This document shows positions 9,438-17,407 of a DNA stretch of 64,000 nt, one piece after another. A model generated the notes under the pieces. It was given only the letters and a program-made list of their open reading frames with translations. It had not been told where the DNA came from and searched no databases. This stretch comes from Fontibacterium medardense. Its GTDB lineage: Bacteria > Pseudomonadota > Alphaproteobacteria > Pelagibacterales > Pelagibacteraceae. Both the position numbers and the translations under genes were made by a program. The stretch is taken from the NCBI GenBank assembly GCA_965235075.1, contig OZ249404.1, positions 930,001 through 994,000 of the forward strand. Reading direction: 5' to 3'. Positions within the stretch are counted from its first letter, which is position 1. Every line of letters begins with the position of its first letter.

Positions 9438-9929
9438 TTAATTTGCTTTAGGGGCCTCCGCTTCTGGTACTTTTTCTTCAGCCTTTGGAGCTTCCACAGG
9501 AGCTGGTTCAGCTGCTGGAGCCGCTTCTGCTGCCGGAGCCGCTTCTGCTGCCGGAGCCGCTTCTGCTGCTGGAGCTGGAGCTGCTGCTGGTGCTTCTTTT
9601 GGAGCTTGTGCAGCTTTTAATCTTTCTTGAGCTTTCTTTTTAGGTAAAGCTTTAATTGGATTATTTCTTTTTTCAGGAACCGGAGCAAGATTTGCTGTGC
9701 CTAAAAATTTTGCAACTCTTAACGTAGGTTGAGCTCCCATTTTAAGCCAATGAGTTATTCTTTCTGACTCTAAGCTTAATCTTTCTGGTTTGCTTTTTGG
9801 TAATAACGGATTGAAGTATCCAACTTTTTCAATAAATTTTCCATCTCTTGGATTTCTAGAATCTGCAACTACGATTTGATAGAAGGGTCTTTTTTTTGTT
9901 CCCCCTCTAGCTAGTCTTATTTTTAACAT
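9438..9929 (-). CDS. rpsP: 30S ribosomal protein S16 with repetitive Ala/Pro/Glu tail
   Basis: Residues 1-~80 are a standard S16: MLKIRLARGGTKKRPFYQIV, then ADSRNPRDGKFIEKVGYFNP. After a lysine-rich linker comes a tail of about 60 residues rich in alanine, proline and glutamate. It includes an internal 6-residue repeat (AAPAAE) encoded by an 18-bp tandem repeat. Total length is 163 aa, about twice a typical S16. It is 12 bp downstream of ffh and 5 bp upstream of trmD. Confidence 0.96.
   Translation of the reverse strand: MLKIRLARGGTKKRPFYQIVVADSRNPRDGKFIEKVGYFNPLLPKSKPERLSLESERITHWLKMGAQPTLRVAKFLGTANLAPVPEKRNNPIKALPKKKAQERLKAAQAPKEAPAAAPAPAAEAAPAAEAAPAAEAAPAAEPAPVEAPKAEEKVPEAEAPKAN
9511..9576. 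repeat. 18-bp tandem repeat inside rpsP
   Basis: Three near-identical 18-bp units start at 9511, 9529 and 9547 (plus-strand reading GCTGC[C/T]GGAGCCGCTTCT), followed by a diverged partial copy at 9565. Only one position differs among the three full units. The repeat encodes the AAPAAE-type tail of S16. It is one of the most GC-rich tracts in an otherwise AT-rich window. Confidence 0.9.
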
Positions 9930-9941
9930 TTGTTTTCCTTT

Positions 9942-11303
9942 CTATTTTAGATTGTTAAATAACTCTGGAGGTATTCCATCTAAACCTCCAAAATTTCTTC
10001 CGCCACCTTGAGACATTCTTTTCATCATTCCTGTCATCATTTTATGTTGTTTTAGAAGCTTGTTTACTAAAGCGATGTCGGTTCCTGAACCACTCGCTAT
10101 TCTTTTTTTTCTAGATCCATCAATAATTTTTGGATTATCTCTTTCTTTAGGAGTCATTGATAAAATAACCGCTTCTTGCTTTCCAAGAAGACTTTCATCA
10201 ATATTAGATTCGTCTATTTGTTTTTTAATTTTTGATATACCAGGGATCATTCCTAGAACTTTTCCCATGCCCCCAATTTTTTTCATTTGCCTTATCTGTT
10301 TTAAATAATCATTAAAGGTAAATTGTCCTTTTTTAAAATTCTCTTCTAGTTCTTCAACTTCTTCTTTTTTTAAATTTTCAGATACTTTCTCAACAAGAGA
10401 AACTACATCTCCCATTCCTAAAATTCTGTTTGCAATTCTTTCTGGGTGAAATATTTCAAAATCATCAATTTTTTCTCCAACTCCTAAAAATTTAATAGGA
10501 CAATTTGTAACAGACTTCATGCTAAGAGCGGCGCCACCTTTTCCATCCCCATCTATTCTTGTTAATATTATTCCTGTTAAATCGACTGTTTTTTTAAATT
10601 CACTGGCGATATTTACAGCGTCTTGTCCGGTTAAAGAGTCAGCGACTAAAAAAGTTTCAATTGGATTAATTATTTTTTTAAGATTATTTAATTCACTCAT
10701 CATCACGCTATCAATTTGCGTTCGTCCGGCAGTATCAAAAATGATTACATCGGAGCCTGATAAAGAAGCGGCTGCTAAAGTTCTTTGAGTAATTTCTATT
10801 GGAAGTTGTCCTTCTATAATTGGAATTGTTTGAATATTATTTTGGCTACCTAATAACTCTAATTGTTTTTGAGCTGCTGGACGATAAACGTCTAAGCTCG
10901 ATAACATTACTTTTTTATTAAAATTCTTTTCAATAAATTTTGCAATCTTTGCTGAAGTTGTTGTTTTTCCTGAACCCTGTAAACCAACAATTAATATTTT
11001 TGCTGGTGGAACTGTATTGAGATTAATTTCTGATTTTTCGCTGCCTAAAATTTTAACAAGTTCATCATATACAATTTTAACAAGTAATTGTCCTGGAGTT
11101 ATAGATTTTAAAACTTCTTGGCCGATTGCTTTAGGTTTAACATTTGTAATAAATTCTTTGGCAACAGAAAGAGCAACATCTGACTCTAGAAGAGCCTGAC
11201 GGATCTTTCGCAATCCTTCATCAACCTGTTTTTCATCTAATTGAGTGCTTTTATTAAAAAAAGAAAAGGCAGACTCAATTTTACTAGTTAAATTTTCAAA
11301 CAT
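9942..11303 (-). CDS. ffh: Signal recognition particle GTPase Ffh
   Basis: 453 residues. It binds 4.5S RNA and signal sequences for co-translational membrane targeting. The N domain is followed by the G domain, with P-loop GLQGSGKTTTSAKI from residue 107, DVYRPAAQKQLE, and DTAGR. A methionine-rich M domain ends the protein (KMMTGMMKRMSQGGG). A good ribosome-binding site (GGAG, 8 bases before ATG) lies just upstream. The gene is preceded by a strongly structured ~100-nt leader and heads the minus-strand block. Confidence 0.97.
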   Translation of the reverse strand: MFENLTSKIESAFSFFNKSTQLDEKQVDEGLRKIRQALLESDVALSVAKEFITNVKPKAIGQEVLKSITPGQLLVKIVYDELVKILGSEKSEINLNTVPPAKILIVGLQGSGKTTTSAKIAKFIEKNFNKKVMLSSLDVYRPAAQKQLELLGSQNNIQTIPIIEGQLPIEITQRTLAAASLSGSDVIIFDTAGRTQIDSVMMSELNNLKKIINPIETFLVADSLTGQDAVNIASEFKKTVDLTGIILTRIDGDGKGGAALSMKSVTNCPIKFLGVGEKIDDFEIFHPERIANRILGMGDVVSLVEKVSENLKKEEVEELEENFKKGQFTFNDYLKQIRQMKKIGGMGKVLGMIPGISKIKKQIDESNIDESLLGKQEAVILSMTPKERDNPKIIDGSRKKRIASGSGTDIALVNKLLKQHKMMTGMMKRMSQGGGRNFGGLDGIPPELFNNLK

Positions 11304-11411
11304 TTTTTTTCTCCAGCAGCAATCGCACTAGTGGGCGAATATCGCTGACTAGTGTTGATCTCCTTCGTTAGAAGGACACCACAAAACCTACTTATTTTTG
11401 TGGAAAATTTT
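11304..11411 (-). ncRNA. Structured leader or small RNA upstream of ffh
   Basis: Three perfect hairpins lie in order on the minus strand between a weak promoter and the ffh ATG. The first pairs 11396-11403 with 11379-11386 (8 bp, 9-nt loop). The second pairs 11371-11376 with 11361-11366 (6 bp, 4-nt loop). The third pairs 11348-11354 with 11326-11332 (7 bp) and holds an inner GCGA/TCGC stem with a 3-nt loop. The ffh ribosome-binding site follows directly. The GGAAGGAAGCAG-type core of 4.5S RNA is absent, so I read this as a separate leader or sRNA. Confidence 0.6.
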
Positions 11412-11417
11412 ATTAAA

Positions 11418-11444
11418 AGTATATTTTACTATTTTAAAAGTCAA
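11418..11444 (-). promoter_or_regulatory. Possible promoter for the ffh leader
   Basis: On the minus strand TTGACT (11444-11439) and TATACT (11423-11418) resemble -35 and -10 boxes. The spacer is 15 bp, shorter than the usual 17. The predicted start falls just before the first leader hairpin (11403), which supports the reading. The short spacer and AT-rich background keep confidence low. Confidence 0.3.
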
Positions 11445-11481
11445 TAATTGAGAATATTTGTAAGATATAACAACAAAACAG

Positions 11482-12306
11482 ATGATCGAAATACAAGCTT
11501 ATAAAATGGACGGTCTAGGCAATGATTTTATCATCATTGATAGAAGAAAAGATAAAATCGATCTTTCAAAACAACAAATTATAAATATTGCCGACAGGAA
11601 AAATGGTCCAGGTTGTGATCAAATTATTATTATAGACAAAGATAAAGAAAAAAAAACAAACGCTAAAATAACTTTTTATAATTCTGATGGTGGAGAAACA
11701 GGAGCATGCGGAAATGGCTCTAGATGTGTTTCCTACTTCTTAATGAATGAGAAAAAATTAAATAAATCAAAAATTAATACTGAAAGTGGAGTTCTAAAAG
11801 CAAAACTTACTGGAAAAACTGAAGTATCGGTTGATATGGGGATTCCAAATTTTGAGTGGAAAAAAATTCCTTTAGTTAAAAAAATGAACCACGCAAAAGT
11901 TAAAATTAAAACTAAACATTTTGGAATTTTAACAGGATATACTTTAAGCGTTGGCAATCCTCATATTATTTTTTTTAAAGATATAACATTCGAATTGCTT
12001 AAAAAAATCGGTCCCCAAATTGAACATCATGAATTTTTCCCAGAAAGATCTAACGTTACATTTGCTGAAGTAATGAATAAAAAAAATATCGCAGTAAAAG
12101 TCTGGGAAAGAGGAGCTGGTTTAACACTAGCTTGCGGTACAGCCGCTTGTGCTACTGCTGTTGCTGCAAATAAATTAGGTCTTACTGGAAAAAAAGTTAA
12201 TATTCATTTTAAAAATGGCACACTTCATATTGAGTTAGCCAAAGACAAACATATTATAATGACTGGATCTGTCTCAAGTATTAAAAATATTAGTCTTAAA
12301 ATATAA
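11482..12306 (+). CDS. dapF: Diaminopimelate epimerase
   Basis: 274 residues. It converts LL- to meso-diaminopimelate for lysine and peptidoglycan. The two catalytic cysteines are visible: Cys76 in NSDGGETGACGNGSRC and the second in GAGLTLACGTAACATAVA. The N-terminal KMDGLGNDFIIID is standard. It diverges from ffh and runs into ftsY with a 6-bp gap. Confidence 0.97.
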   Translation: MIEIQAYKMDGLGNDFIIIDRRKDKIDLSKQQIINIADRKNGPGCDQIIIIDKDKEKKTNAKITFYNSDGGETGACGNGSRCVSYFLMNEKKLNKSKINTESGVLKAKLTGKTEVSVDMGIPNFEWKKIPLVKKMNHAKVKIKTKHFGILTGYTLSVGNPHIIFFKDITFELLKKIGPQIEHHEFFPERSNVTFAEVMNKKNIAVKVWERGAGLTLACGTAACATAVAANKLGLTGKKVNIHFKNGTLHIELAKDKHIIMTGSVSSIKNISLKI

Positions 12307-12312
12307 TTCTTA

Positions 12313-13227
12313 ATGAATTTTTTTAAAAAACTTCAAGAAAGCTTAAAAAAAACTTCAGAAAAATTTACAAAAGGAATTGATGAAGTTTTTAATAAGTCAA
12401 AACCACAAGCAGAAATTCTTCAAGATATAGAAGATATTCTTATTCAAGCAGATGTAGGAATTGGATTTGTAGAAGAATTTAGAAAAAATGTAGCCAATAA
12501 AAAATACAGCAAAGAAGAATTAACAAAGGAGAATTTCTTTCAAGCTATTGCTAAAGAAATAGAGGAGATTTTAGTACCACTACAAAAAGATTTTTTTACA
12601 AAAAAACATAACAAACCCACTGTGGTGTTAGTTTGTGGAGTTAATGGAGTTGGGAAGACAACAACAATTGGAAAATTATGTAAAAAACTTAAAAACCAAG
12701 AACATAAAGTTATTGTTGGAGCGGCAGATACTTTTAGAGCTGCAGCAATTGATCAATTAGAACTTTGGTGTAAAAAAATTAATGTAGAAATAATAAAATC
12801 AGACATTGGTTCAGATCCAGCTTCCGTTGCATTTAAAAGTTTTGAATACGCAAAACAAAATAATGCTGACTACTGTGTGATTGATACAGCGGGCAGACTA
12901 CAGAATAAAAAGAATTTAATGGAAGAATTCTCCAAAATTATTAGAGTTTTAAAAAAAATTGATGCAGATGCTCCTCATGAAACTATTTTAGTTCTTGATG
13001 CAACGACTGGCCAAAATGCAATTAATCAAATTGAAGAATTTAAAAAAATTACACCGATCTCTGGAATTATTATGACCAAATTAGACGGAACTGCAAAGGG
13101 TGGTATTCTTGTTGCTATTGCAAAACAATTTCAAATTCCAATTTATGCAATTGGGGTGGGTGAAAAAGAAGAAGATTTGGATAACTTTATTGCAAAAGAC
13201 TTTGTGCAAGCTTTTATTAAAAACTAA
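12313..13227 (+). CDS. ftsY: Signal recognition particle receptor FtsY
   Basis: 304 residues: a short NG-domain-only form without the long acidic A domain of enterobacterial FtsY. P-loop GVNGVGKTTTIGKL is at residues 109-122, followed by AADTFRAAAIDQLE, DTAGRLQNKKNLMEE and TKLDGTAKGG. It docks Ffh-ribosome complexes at the membrane. Its partner ffh is on the opposite strand 1 kb away, separated by dapF. The stop overlaps that of the convergent hydrolase by 4 bases. Confidence 0.96.
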   Translation: MNFFKKLQESLKKTSEKFTKGIDEVFNKSKPQAEILQDIEDILIQADVGIGFVEEFRKNVANKKYSKEELTKENFFQAIAKEIEEILVPLQKDFFTKKHNKPTVVLVCGVNGVGKTTTIGKLCKKLKNQEHKVIVGAADTFRAAAIDQLELWCKKINVEIIKSDIGSDPASVAFKSFEYAKQNNADYCVIDTAGRLQNKKNLMEEFSKIIRVLKKIDADAPHETILVLDATTGQNAINQIEEFKKITPISGIIMTKLDGTAKGGILVAIAKQFQIPIYAIGVGEKEEDLDNFIAKDFVQAFIKN

Positions 13228-14036
13228 TTTAAAGTTTTTACAAATTTCTGCAATTCAAGTTTAAGCTCAGAATTATAAGTCATCATATGACGATCAAATT
13301 GTGGGAAATATCCATACTTTTTCGTCTGAACTTCATCAAATAATTTTTTTCCCATAGCAACAGGGATTATTCTATCCGCTCCACCATGCATTATAAGAAT
13401 TGGTGAATTAATATTTTTAATTTTTTTTAAACTTAAATATTTATCTTTTAATATTAAATCTACAGGTAAATATGGGTAATAAATTTTTGCGGCATCAACA
13501 ATGGAAGTGTAGGGAGACTCTAAAATAATTCCTGCAAACTTTTGATTTTGAGCAACTTCAACTGCAACGCCTGTGCCTAAAGATTCTCCATATAAAATAA
13601 TTTTATTCTTTGAAATATTATTCTTTTTTAACCATTCTAATGCACTTCTGGCATCACTATATAGACCTTGTTCAGTTGGACTTCCTTTATTGCCACTAAA
13701 TCCTCGCCATGAAATGATTAAATAATTTAAATTAAGATTTTTCAATTCATTTAATTTATAAATTCTATTTCCTAATTCCCCAGCATTTCCATGAAAGAAT
13801 AGAACGGTGTATTTGTTCTGCGGATTTTTATAAAACCACGATTTTAAATTAATGCCTTCTGTGGAAGGCACAAGTACTTCTTTAATTCCAATGTTTAATT
13901 TTTCACCACGTAAATAATTATTTGTGTAAGGATGATATAAAAAATTTCTCTGAAAAATGTACATGTAAGCACAAACGGAAGCATAAAGAATAGTTAAAGA
14001 TAAAAAGACGTATAAAAAAATTCGTCGTAATTTCAT
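13224..14036 (-). CDS. Alpha/beta hydrolase with N-terminal membrane anchor
   Basis: 270 residues. A hydrophobic segment at residues ~5-28 suggests a membrane-anchored or exported enzyme. The hydrolase core has HGNAGELGNR (oxyanion region), nucleophile elbow GESLGTG, a late Asp in HGGADRIIPVAMGK, and a His near the C-terminus (FDRHMMTY). It resembles the BEM46/YfhR group of serine hydrolases. Substrate is unknown. Its ATG shares one base with the stop of the upstream reductase. Confidence 0.85.
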   Translation of the reverse strand: MKLRRIFLYVFLSLTILYASVCAYMYIFQRNFLYHPYTNNYLRGEKLNIGIKEVLVPSTEGINLKSWFYKNPQNKYTVLFFHGNAGELGNRIYKLNELKNLNLNYLIISWRGFSGNKGSPTEQGLYSDARSALEWLKKNNISKNKIILYGESLGTGVAVEVAQNQKFAGIILESPYTSIVDAAKIYYPYLPVDLILKDKYLSLKKIKNINSPILIMHGGADRIIPVAMGKKLFDEVQTKKYGYFPQFDRHMMTYNSELKLELQKFVKTLN

Positions 14037-14911
14037 TATCTGCTGAGTGCTTTTATAAACAAATATAAAGCGCTATGATCTAGATTGGCTCTTCCAGATT
14101 TTACTGTCTTTGCGTAAAGTTCTTGCACTTTTTTTGCAATTGGTAAATTAAGTTTATATTTTTTTGCAGTTGCGATTATATTATTCATATCTTTAAGTTG
14201 AGTAGATGCTTTACCACCAGGTTTAAAATTCTTAGTTAATATTCTTAATCCGTGGTTTTTAAGAATTGGACCTCCCGCAAATCCATGCAGCATAATTTCT
14301 CTTACAGCTTTAGGATCAGCTCCTGCTGCTTCTGCTAAAATTAAAGCCTCGGAGACAGCACCAATACTAATTCCAACTATTGTTTGATTTGCTAATTTTG
14401 CAACTTGTCCACATCCAGTTTTTCCAACATAAATTGCAGTTCCCATGCTTTTAAATAATGGCTTAACAGTATTAAATATTTTTTTGTCTCCACCTACCAT
14501 AATTGCAAGTGTTCCCTTTTCTGCTCCTATCGTTCCTCCAGAAACAGGCGCATCTAAAAAAAATACTTTTTTCTTTTTTAAAGCTTTGCCTATTTCTAAA
14601 GCTGTATTTTGAGTTGTTGAACTCATATCAATTACAATCTGATCCTTTTTTAAATATGACTGGATTTTTTTTATAAGAATTGCTTTGCAAACATCATCGT
14701 TTGCAAGCATTGAAACGATTACTTTGGAATTTTGAACTAAATCTTTTATATCTTTAAAAACTTTTGCGCCTTTTTTTTCAAGTTCTAAAGTTTTTCCTGG
14801 AGTTCTGTTCCACACATTTAATTTAAATTTTTTAGATAAAATATTTTTTGCCATAGGCAAACCCATTAAACCCGTGCCAATAAATCCTACTGTTTTGATT
14901 GAACTGTTCAT
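14036..14911 (-). CDS. NAD(P)-dependent beta-hydroxyacid dehydrogenase (HIBADH / tartronate-semialdehyde reductase type)
   Basis: 291 residues. The Rossmann motif GFIGTGLMGLPMAKN is at the N-terminus. DAPVSGGTIGAEKGTLAIMVGG is the substrate-binding signature. Catalytic Lys is expected in GCGQVAKLANQTIV. Family members reduce tartronate, succinate or methylmalonate semialdehydes or oxidise 3-hydroxyisobutyrate, and sequence alone does not decide among these. mmsA at the left end of the window would use the product of 3-hydroxyisobutyrate oxidation, but the two genes are not adjacent. Confidence 0.9.
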   Translation of the reverse strand: MNSSIKTVGFIGTGLMGLPMAKNILSKKFKLNVWNRTPGKTLELEKKGAKVFKDIKDLVQNSKVIVSMLANDDVCKAILIKKIQSYLKKDQIVIDMSSTTQNTALEIGKALKKKKVFFLDAPVSGGTIGAEKGTLAIMVGGDKKIFNTVKPLFKSMGTAIYVGKTGCGQVAKLANQTIVGISIGAVSEALILAEAAGADPKAVREIMLHGFAGGPILKNHGLRILTKNFKPGGKASTQLKDMNNIIATAKKYKLNLPIAKKVQELYAKTVKSGRANLDHSALYLFIKALSR

Positions 14912-15813
14912 TTAATTTTAAATAAATTTTTATTAGCTAAAATTATACCTGTTAATACAAATAAACCACCAAACCAATGAAAGCTTTGTAATTTTTCATT
15001 AAATAAAAAATAACCATATAGCGCGCTATAAATAGGCATCAAATAAACAACCAGTCCAGTTATGGAAGCCCCAACAAATTTTTGTAATTTTGAATACATT
15101 AAAAAAGCAATAATGCCTGGAAAAATTGCAGCAACAACAGTCCAAAAAATAAAGTCTTTATTAAAGGAAGTTGTATAAAAAAAAACTTCTTCAACATAGT
15201 ACATGGGCAACAAGCAAATAACTCCAGCAATTGCCATAAGGCCAAAGCGAGTTAGAAGATCAAATTTACTTTTCCAATTCATTAAAAATACTGAATAAAC
15301 CGCCCAACTAATCATTGCTCCTGAGATCCAAATATCTCCTTTGGTAAATTGTAGTCTCATTAATGTTTCAAACTGACCTTTGCAAACCACAACCATAATT
15401 CCAGATAAACATAAGATGGTTCCAAATATCTGAAGTTTGCTTAACTTTTCTTTATAAATAAAAACAGAAAGTAAAATAATAAATATAGGAGAGGCAGAAT
15501 AAATAATTCCCATATTTACAACGCTAGTTGTAAGTCCACTGATGTATGGAAAAGCTCCACAAAATGCAAAACCAGTTAGACCTAAAACTAATAGTTTTGG
15601 AAATTCAATTAATACATCCTTCCACTGCTTTTTAAGAGAAGGATATATGAATGGTAAAAGTATTAATGCGGCAAGAACCCATCGCCAAAAAGCAAGTGAT
15701 ACAGGTGGAACTAATCCTGCTGCACCACGTGCAACAGCAATATTTCCCGTCATAAATATAGGCTGAATAAATAAAAATAGTAAAGGTAAAAAACTAACCT
15801 TTTGATCTTTCAA
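14908..15813 (-). CDS. EamA/DMT-family membrane transporter
   Basis: 301 residues with about ten hydrophobic helices in two EamA repeats, the second beginning near residue 150. The end of repeat 1 shows the typical YIKE-type 'FIYKEKLSKLQIFGTILCL' and repeat 2 'FLFNEKLQSFHWFGGLFVL'. Members export amino acids, drugs or other metabolites. Substrate cannot be assigned. It overlaps the downstream reductase start by 4 bases. Confidence 0.88.
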   Translation of the reverse strand: MKDQKVSFLPLLFLFIQPIFMTGNIAVARGAAGLVPPVSLAFWRWVLAALILLPFIYPSLKKQWKDVLIEFPKLLVLGLTGFAFCGAFPYISGLTTSVVNMGIIYSASPIFIILLSVFIYKEKLSKLQIFGTILCLSGIMVVVCKGQFETLMRLQFTKGDIWISGAMISWAVYSVFLMNWKSKFDLLTRFGLMAIAGVICLLPMYYVEEVFFYTTSFNKDFIFWTVVAAIFPGIIAFLMYSKLQKFVGASITGLVVYLMPIYSALYGYFLFNEKLQSFHWFGGLFVLTGIILANKNLFKIK

Positions 15814-15838
15814 GATTTTTACAATGGTTGTTTAAGTA

Positions 15839-16051
15839 TTATCTTCTGCTCTTAGATTTGCTGTTACCAGATAAAGATAACATTCTCACAAAATCATAAA
15901 CCATCATAGCAATACCTACGCTAACAACTATTAGTACTGGCACTGATGCTGAGAAGGAAATAATAGATGATTTTAAAACCGAATGAAGAATCGAACCTAG
16001 GTATACAATAAAACCGATCCCTCCAATTATTGCTGAAAATTTTCCAATCAT
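15839..16051 (-). CDS. Small membrane protein of unknown function
   Basis: 70 residues with two hydrophobic segments (about 5-28 and 33-56) and a basic, serine-rich C-terminus ending SKSKSRR. It lies 6 bp after the amidase gene and 25 bp before the EamA gene, so it is likely co-transcribed with the TRAP/amidase group. I do not recognise the family. Confidence 0.6.
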   Translation of the reverse strand: MIGKFSAIIGGIGFIVYLGSILHSVLKSSIISFSASVPVLIVVSVGIAMMVYDFVRMLSLSGNSKSKSRR

Positions 16052-16057
16052 ATTTTT

Positions 16058-17383
16058 TTATTTATTTAATTTTTTAAAGAGCCAATTAGCTGAACGCAAA
16101 AATCTAACATCATCAAACTTTTCTCCAACAACTTGAACCCCTATTGGCATTTTATTAGATCCCTCAAGTATAGGCAATGAAATAGATGGCATGCCTAAAT
16201 AAGTCCAAATCGTACAAAACTCTGGACTTCCTGTATGAGCCAAACCTTTTGGTGCCTCACCGGTAGTTGCAGGAGTAATAATTGCATGAAAATGATGAAA
16301 GAGCTCACTCATGTTATCATAAATAGTTTCTATGTTATCAACTGCTTCTGCATAATCTTTTGATTTATAAGACTGTCCTCTTTCAATTGCTTCTCGTAAT
16401 TTTTTTCCGATCTTGTTTTTATGAGCTTCATAAAAATAAGATAAATTATGAGCCATATCTGTTTCCATAATAACTTGCTGATATTCAAAAATTTTCTCAA
16501 AAGAAGATGGGTCTTGAAAATCAACAACGTTTTTTTCCAATTTTTTTCTTAATTTATCAAAAACTTTTTTTGAATCGCTATCTAAATTTTTCCACTTAGG
16601 AGTTTGTACAAAAACAAATTTTGGATCAAAAGGGTGATCCTGTAAAACTGAGGACTCCATATTTTCTGTAGGGTAAGTTCTTGTAGATTTATCTTTGGGA
16701 TCTTTATTCATTATAATTTTTGAAATTAAACCCATATCCTCAATAGTTCTTCCAAAAATACCAATCTGATCTAATAAAAAAGACAATCTTAAAACTCCAC
16801 TTCTTGAAATCAATCCATAAGAAGGTTTGTAACCAATGACACCACAGTAAGATGCGGGTCTGATTACTGATCCATTTGTTTGAGAACCAATAGCAACTGG
16901 AGCCATAAATGAGGCAACAACGGCGGCTGATCCGCTTGAGGATCCTCCTGGGGTTCTTGAATAATCGTGTGGATTTGTAGTCTTTCCAGGATCAAAGTAC
17001 GCAAGTTCTGTTGTTACGGTTTTACCCATAATAATGGCACCTGCGTTTTTTAATAACTTAACAACTTCAGACTCATTTTTAGAACGCTGGCCTTCCTTTA
17101 TGGGAGTGCCATAGCCTGTTGGCATATCATCAGTTTTGAAAATATCTTTTATAGCAACAGGAAGACCGTGCAATGGCCCCAAGGGTTTTCCTGACAATCT
17201 CCAATCATCAGCTTCTTTAGCTTTTTCTAAAAAAGATGTTTTGTCAAAAAATGCCCACGCATGAACTTTTTTTTCAAACTCTTCTATTCTTTCTATAAAA
17301 CTATTTGCTACCTCAACTGAAGAAAGTTCACTTTTCTTAACTTTGTCTACAAGTTGTTTGGCAGATAAAAGATAAGGTTTCAT
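16058..17383 (-). CDS. Amidase (amidase-signature family)
   Basis: 441 residues. The Ser-cisSer-Lys triad is supported by PLGPLHGLPVAIKDIFKT (Lys) and TPGGSSSGSAAVVASFMAP (the GGSS motif). Such enzymes hydrolyse amides, or act as GatA. The companion GatB/GatC genes are absent, and the setting beside a TRAP transporter suggests catabolism of an imported amide. Exact substrate is not decidable. It starts 24 bp after dctM. Confidence 0.9.
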   Translation of the reverse strand: MKPYLLSAKQLVDKVKKSELSSVEVANSFIERIEEFEKKVHAWAFFDKTSFLEKAKEADDWRLSGKPLGPLHGLPVAIKDIFKTDDMPTGYGTPIKEGQRSKNESEVVKLLKNAGAIIMGKTVTTELAYFDPGKTTNPHDYSRTPGGSSSGSAAVVASFMAPVAIGSQTNGSVIRPASYCGVIGYKPSYGLISRSGVLRLSFLLDQIGIFGRTIEDMGLISKIIMNKDPKDKSTRTYPTENMESSVLQDHPFDPKFVFVQTPKWKNLDSDSKKVFDKLRKKLEKNVVDFQDPSSFEKIFEYQQVIMETDMAHNLSYFYEAHKNKIGKKLREAIERGQSYKSKDYAEAVDNIETIYDNMSELFHHFHAIITPATTGEAPKGLAHTGSPEFCTIWTYLGMPSISLPILEGSNKMPIGVQVVGEKFDDVRFLRSANWLFKKLNK

Positions 17384-17407
17384 CTACTGTTATTTTAAAT
17401 TTTTTTA

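Noticed and set aside
11304..11411. 4.5S SRP RNA gene
   Set aside because: Position next to ffh is tempting, but the conserved GGAAGGAAGCAG-type tetraloop core is absent on both strands.
16058..17383. GatA subunit of Glu-tRNA(Gln) amidotransferase
   Set aside because: Amidase signature is shared, but gatB/gatC are not adjacent, and the TRAP transporter context suggests a catabolic amidase.
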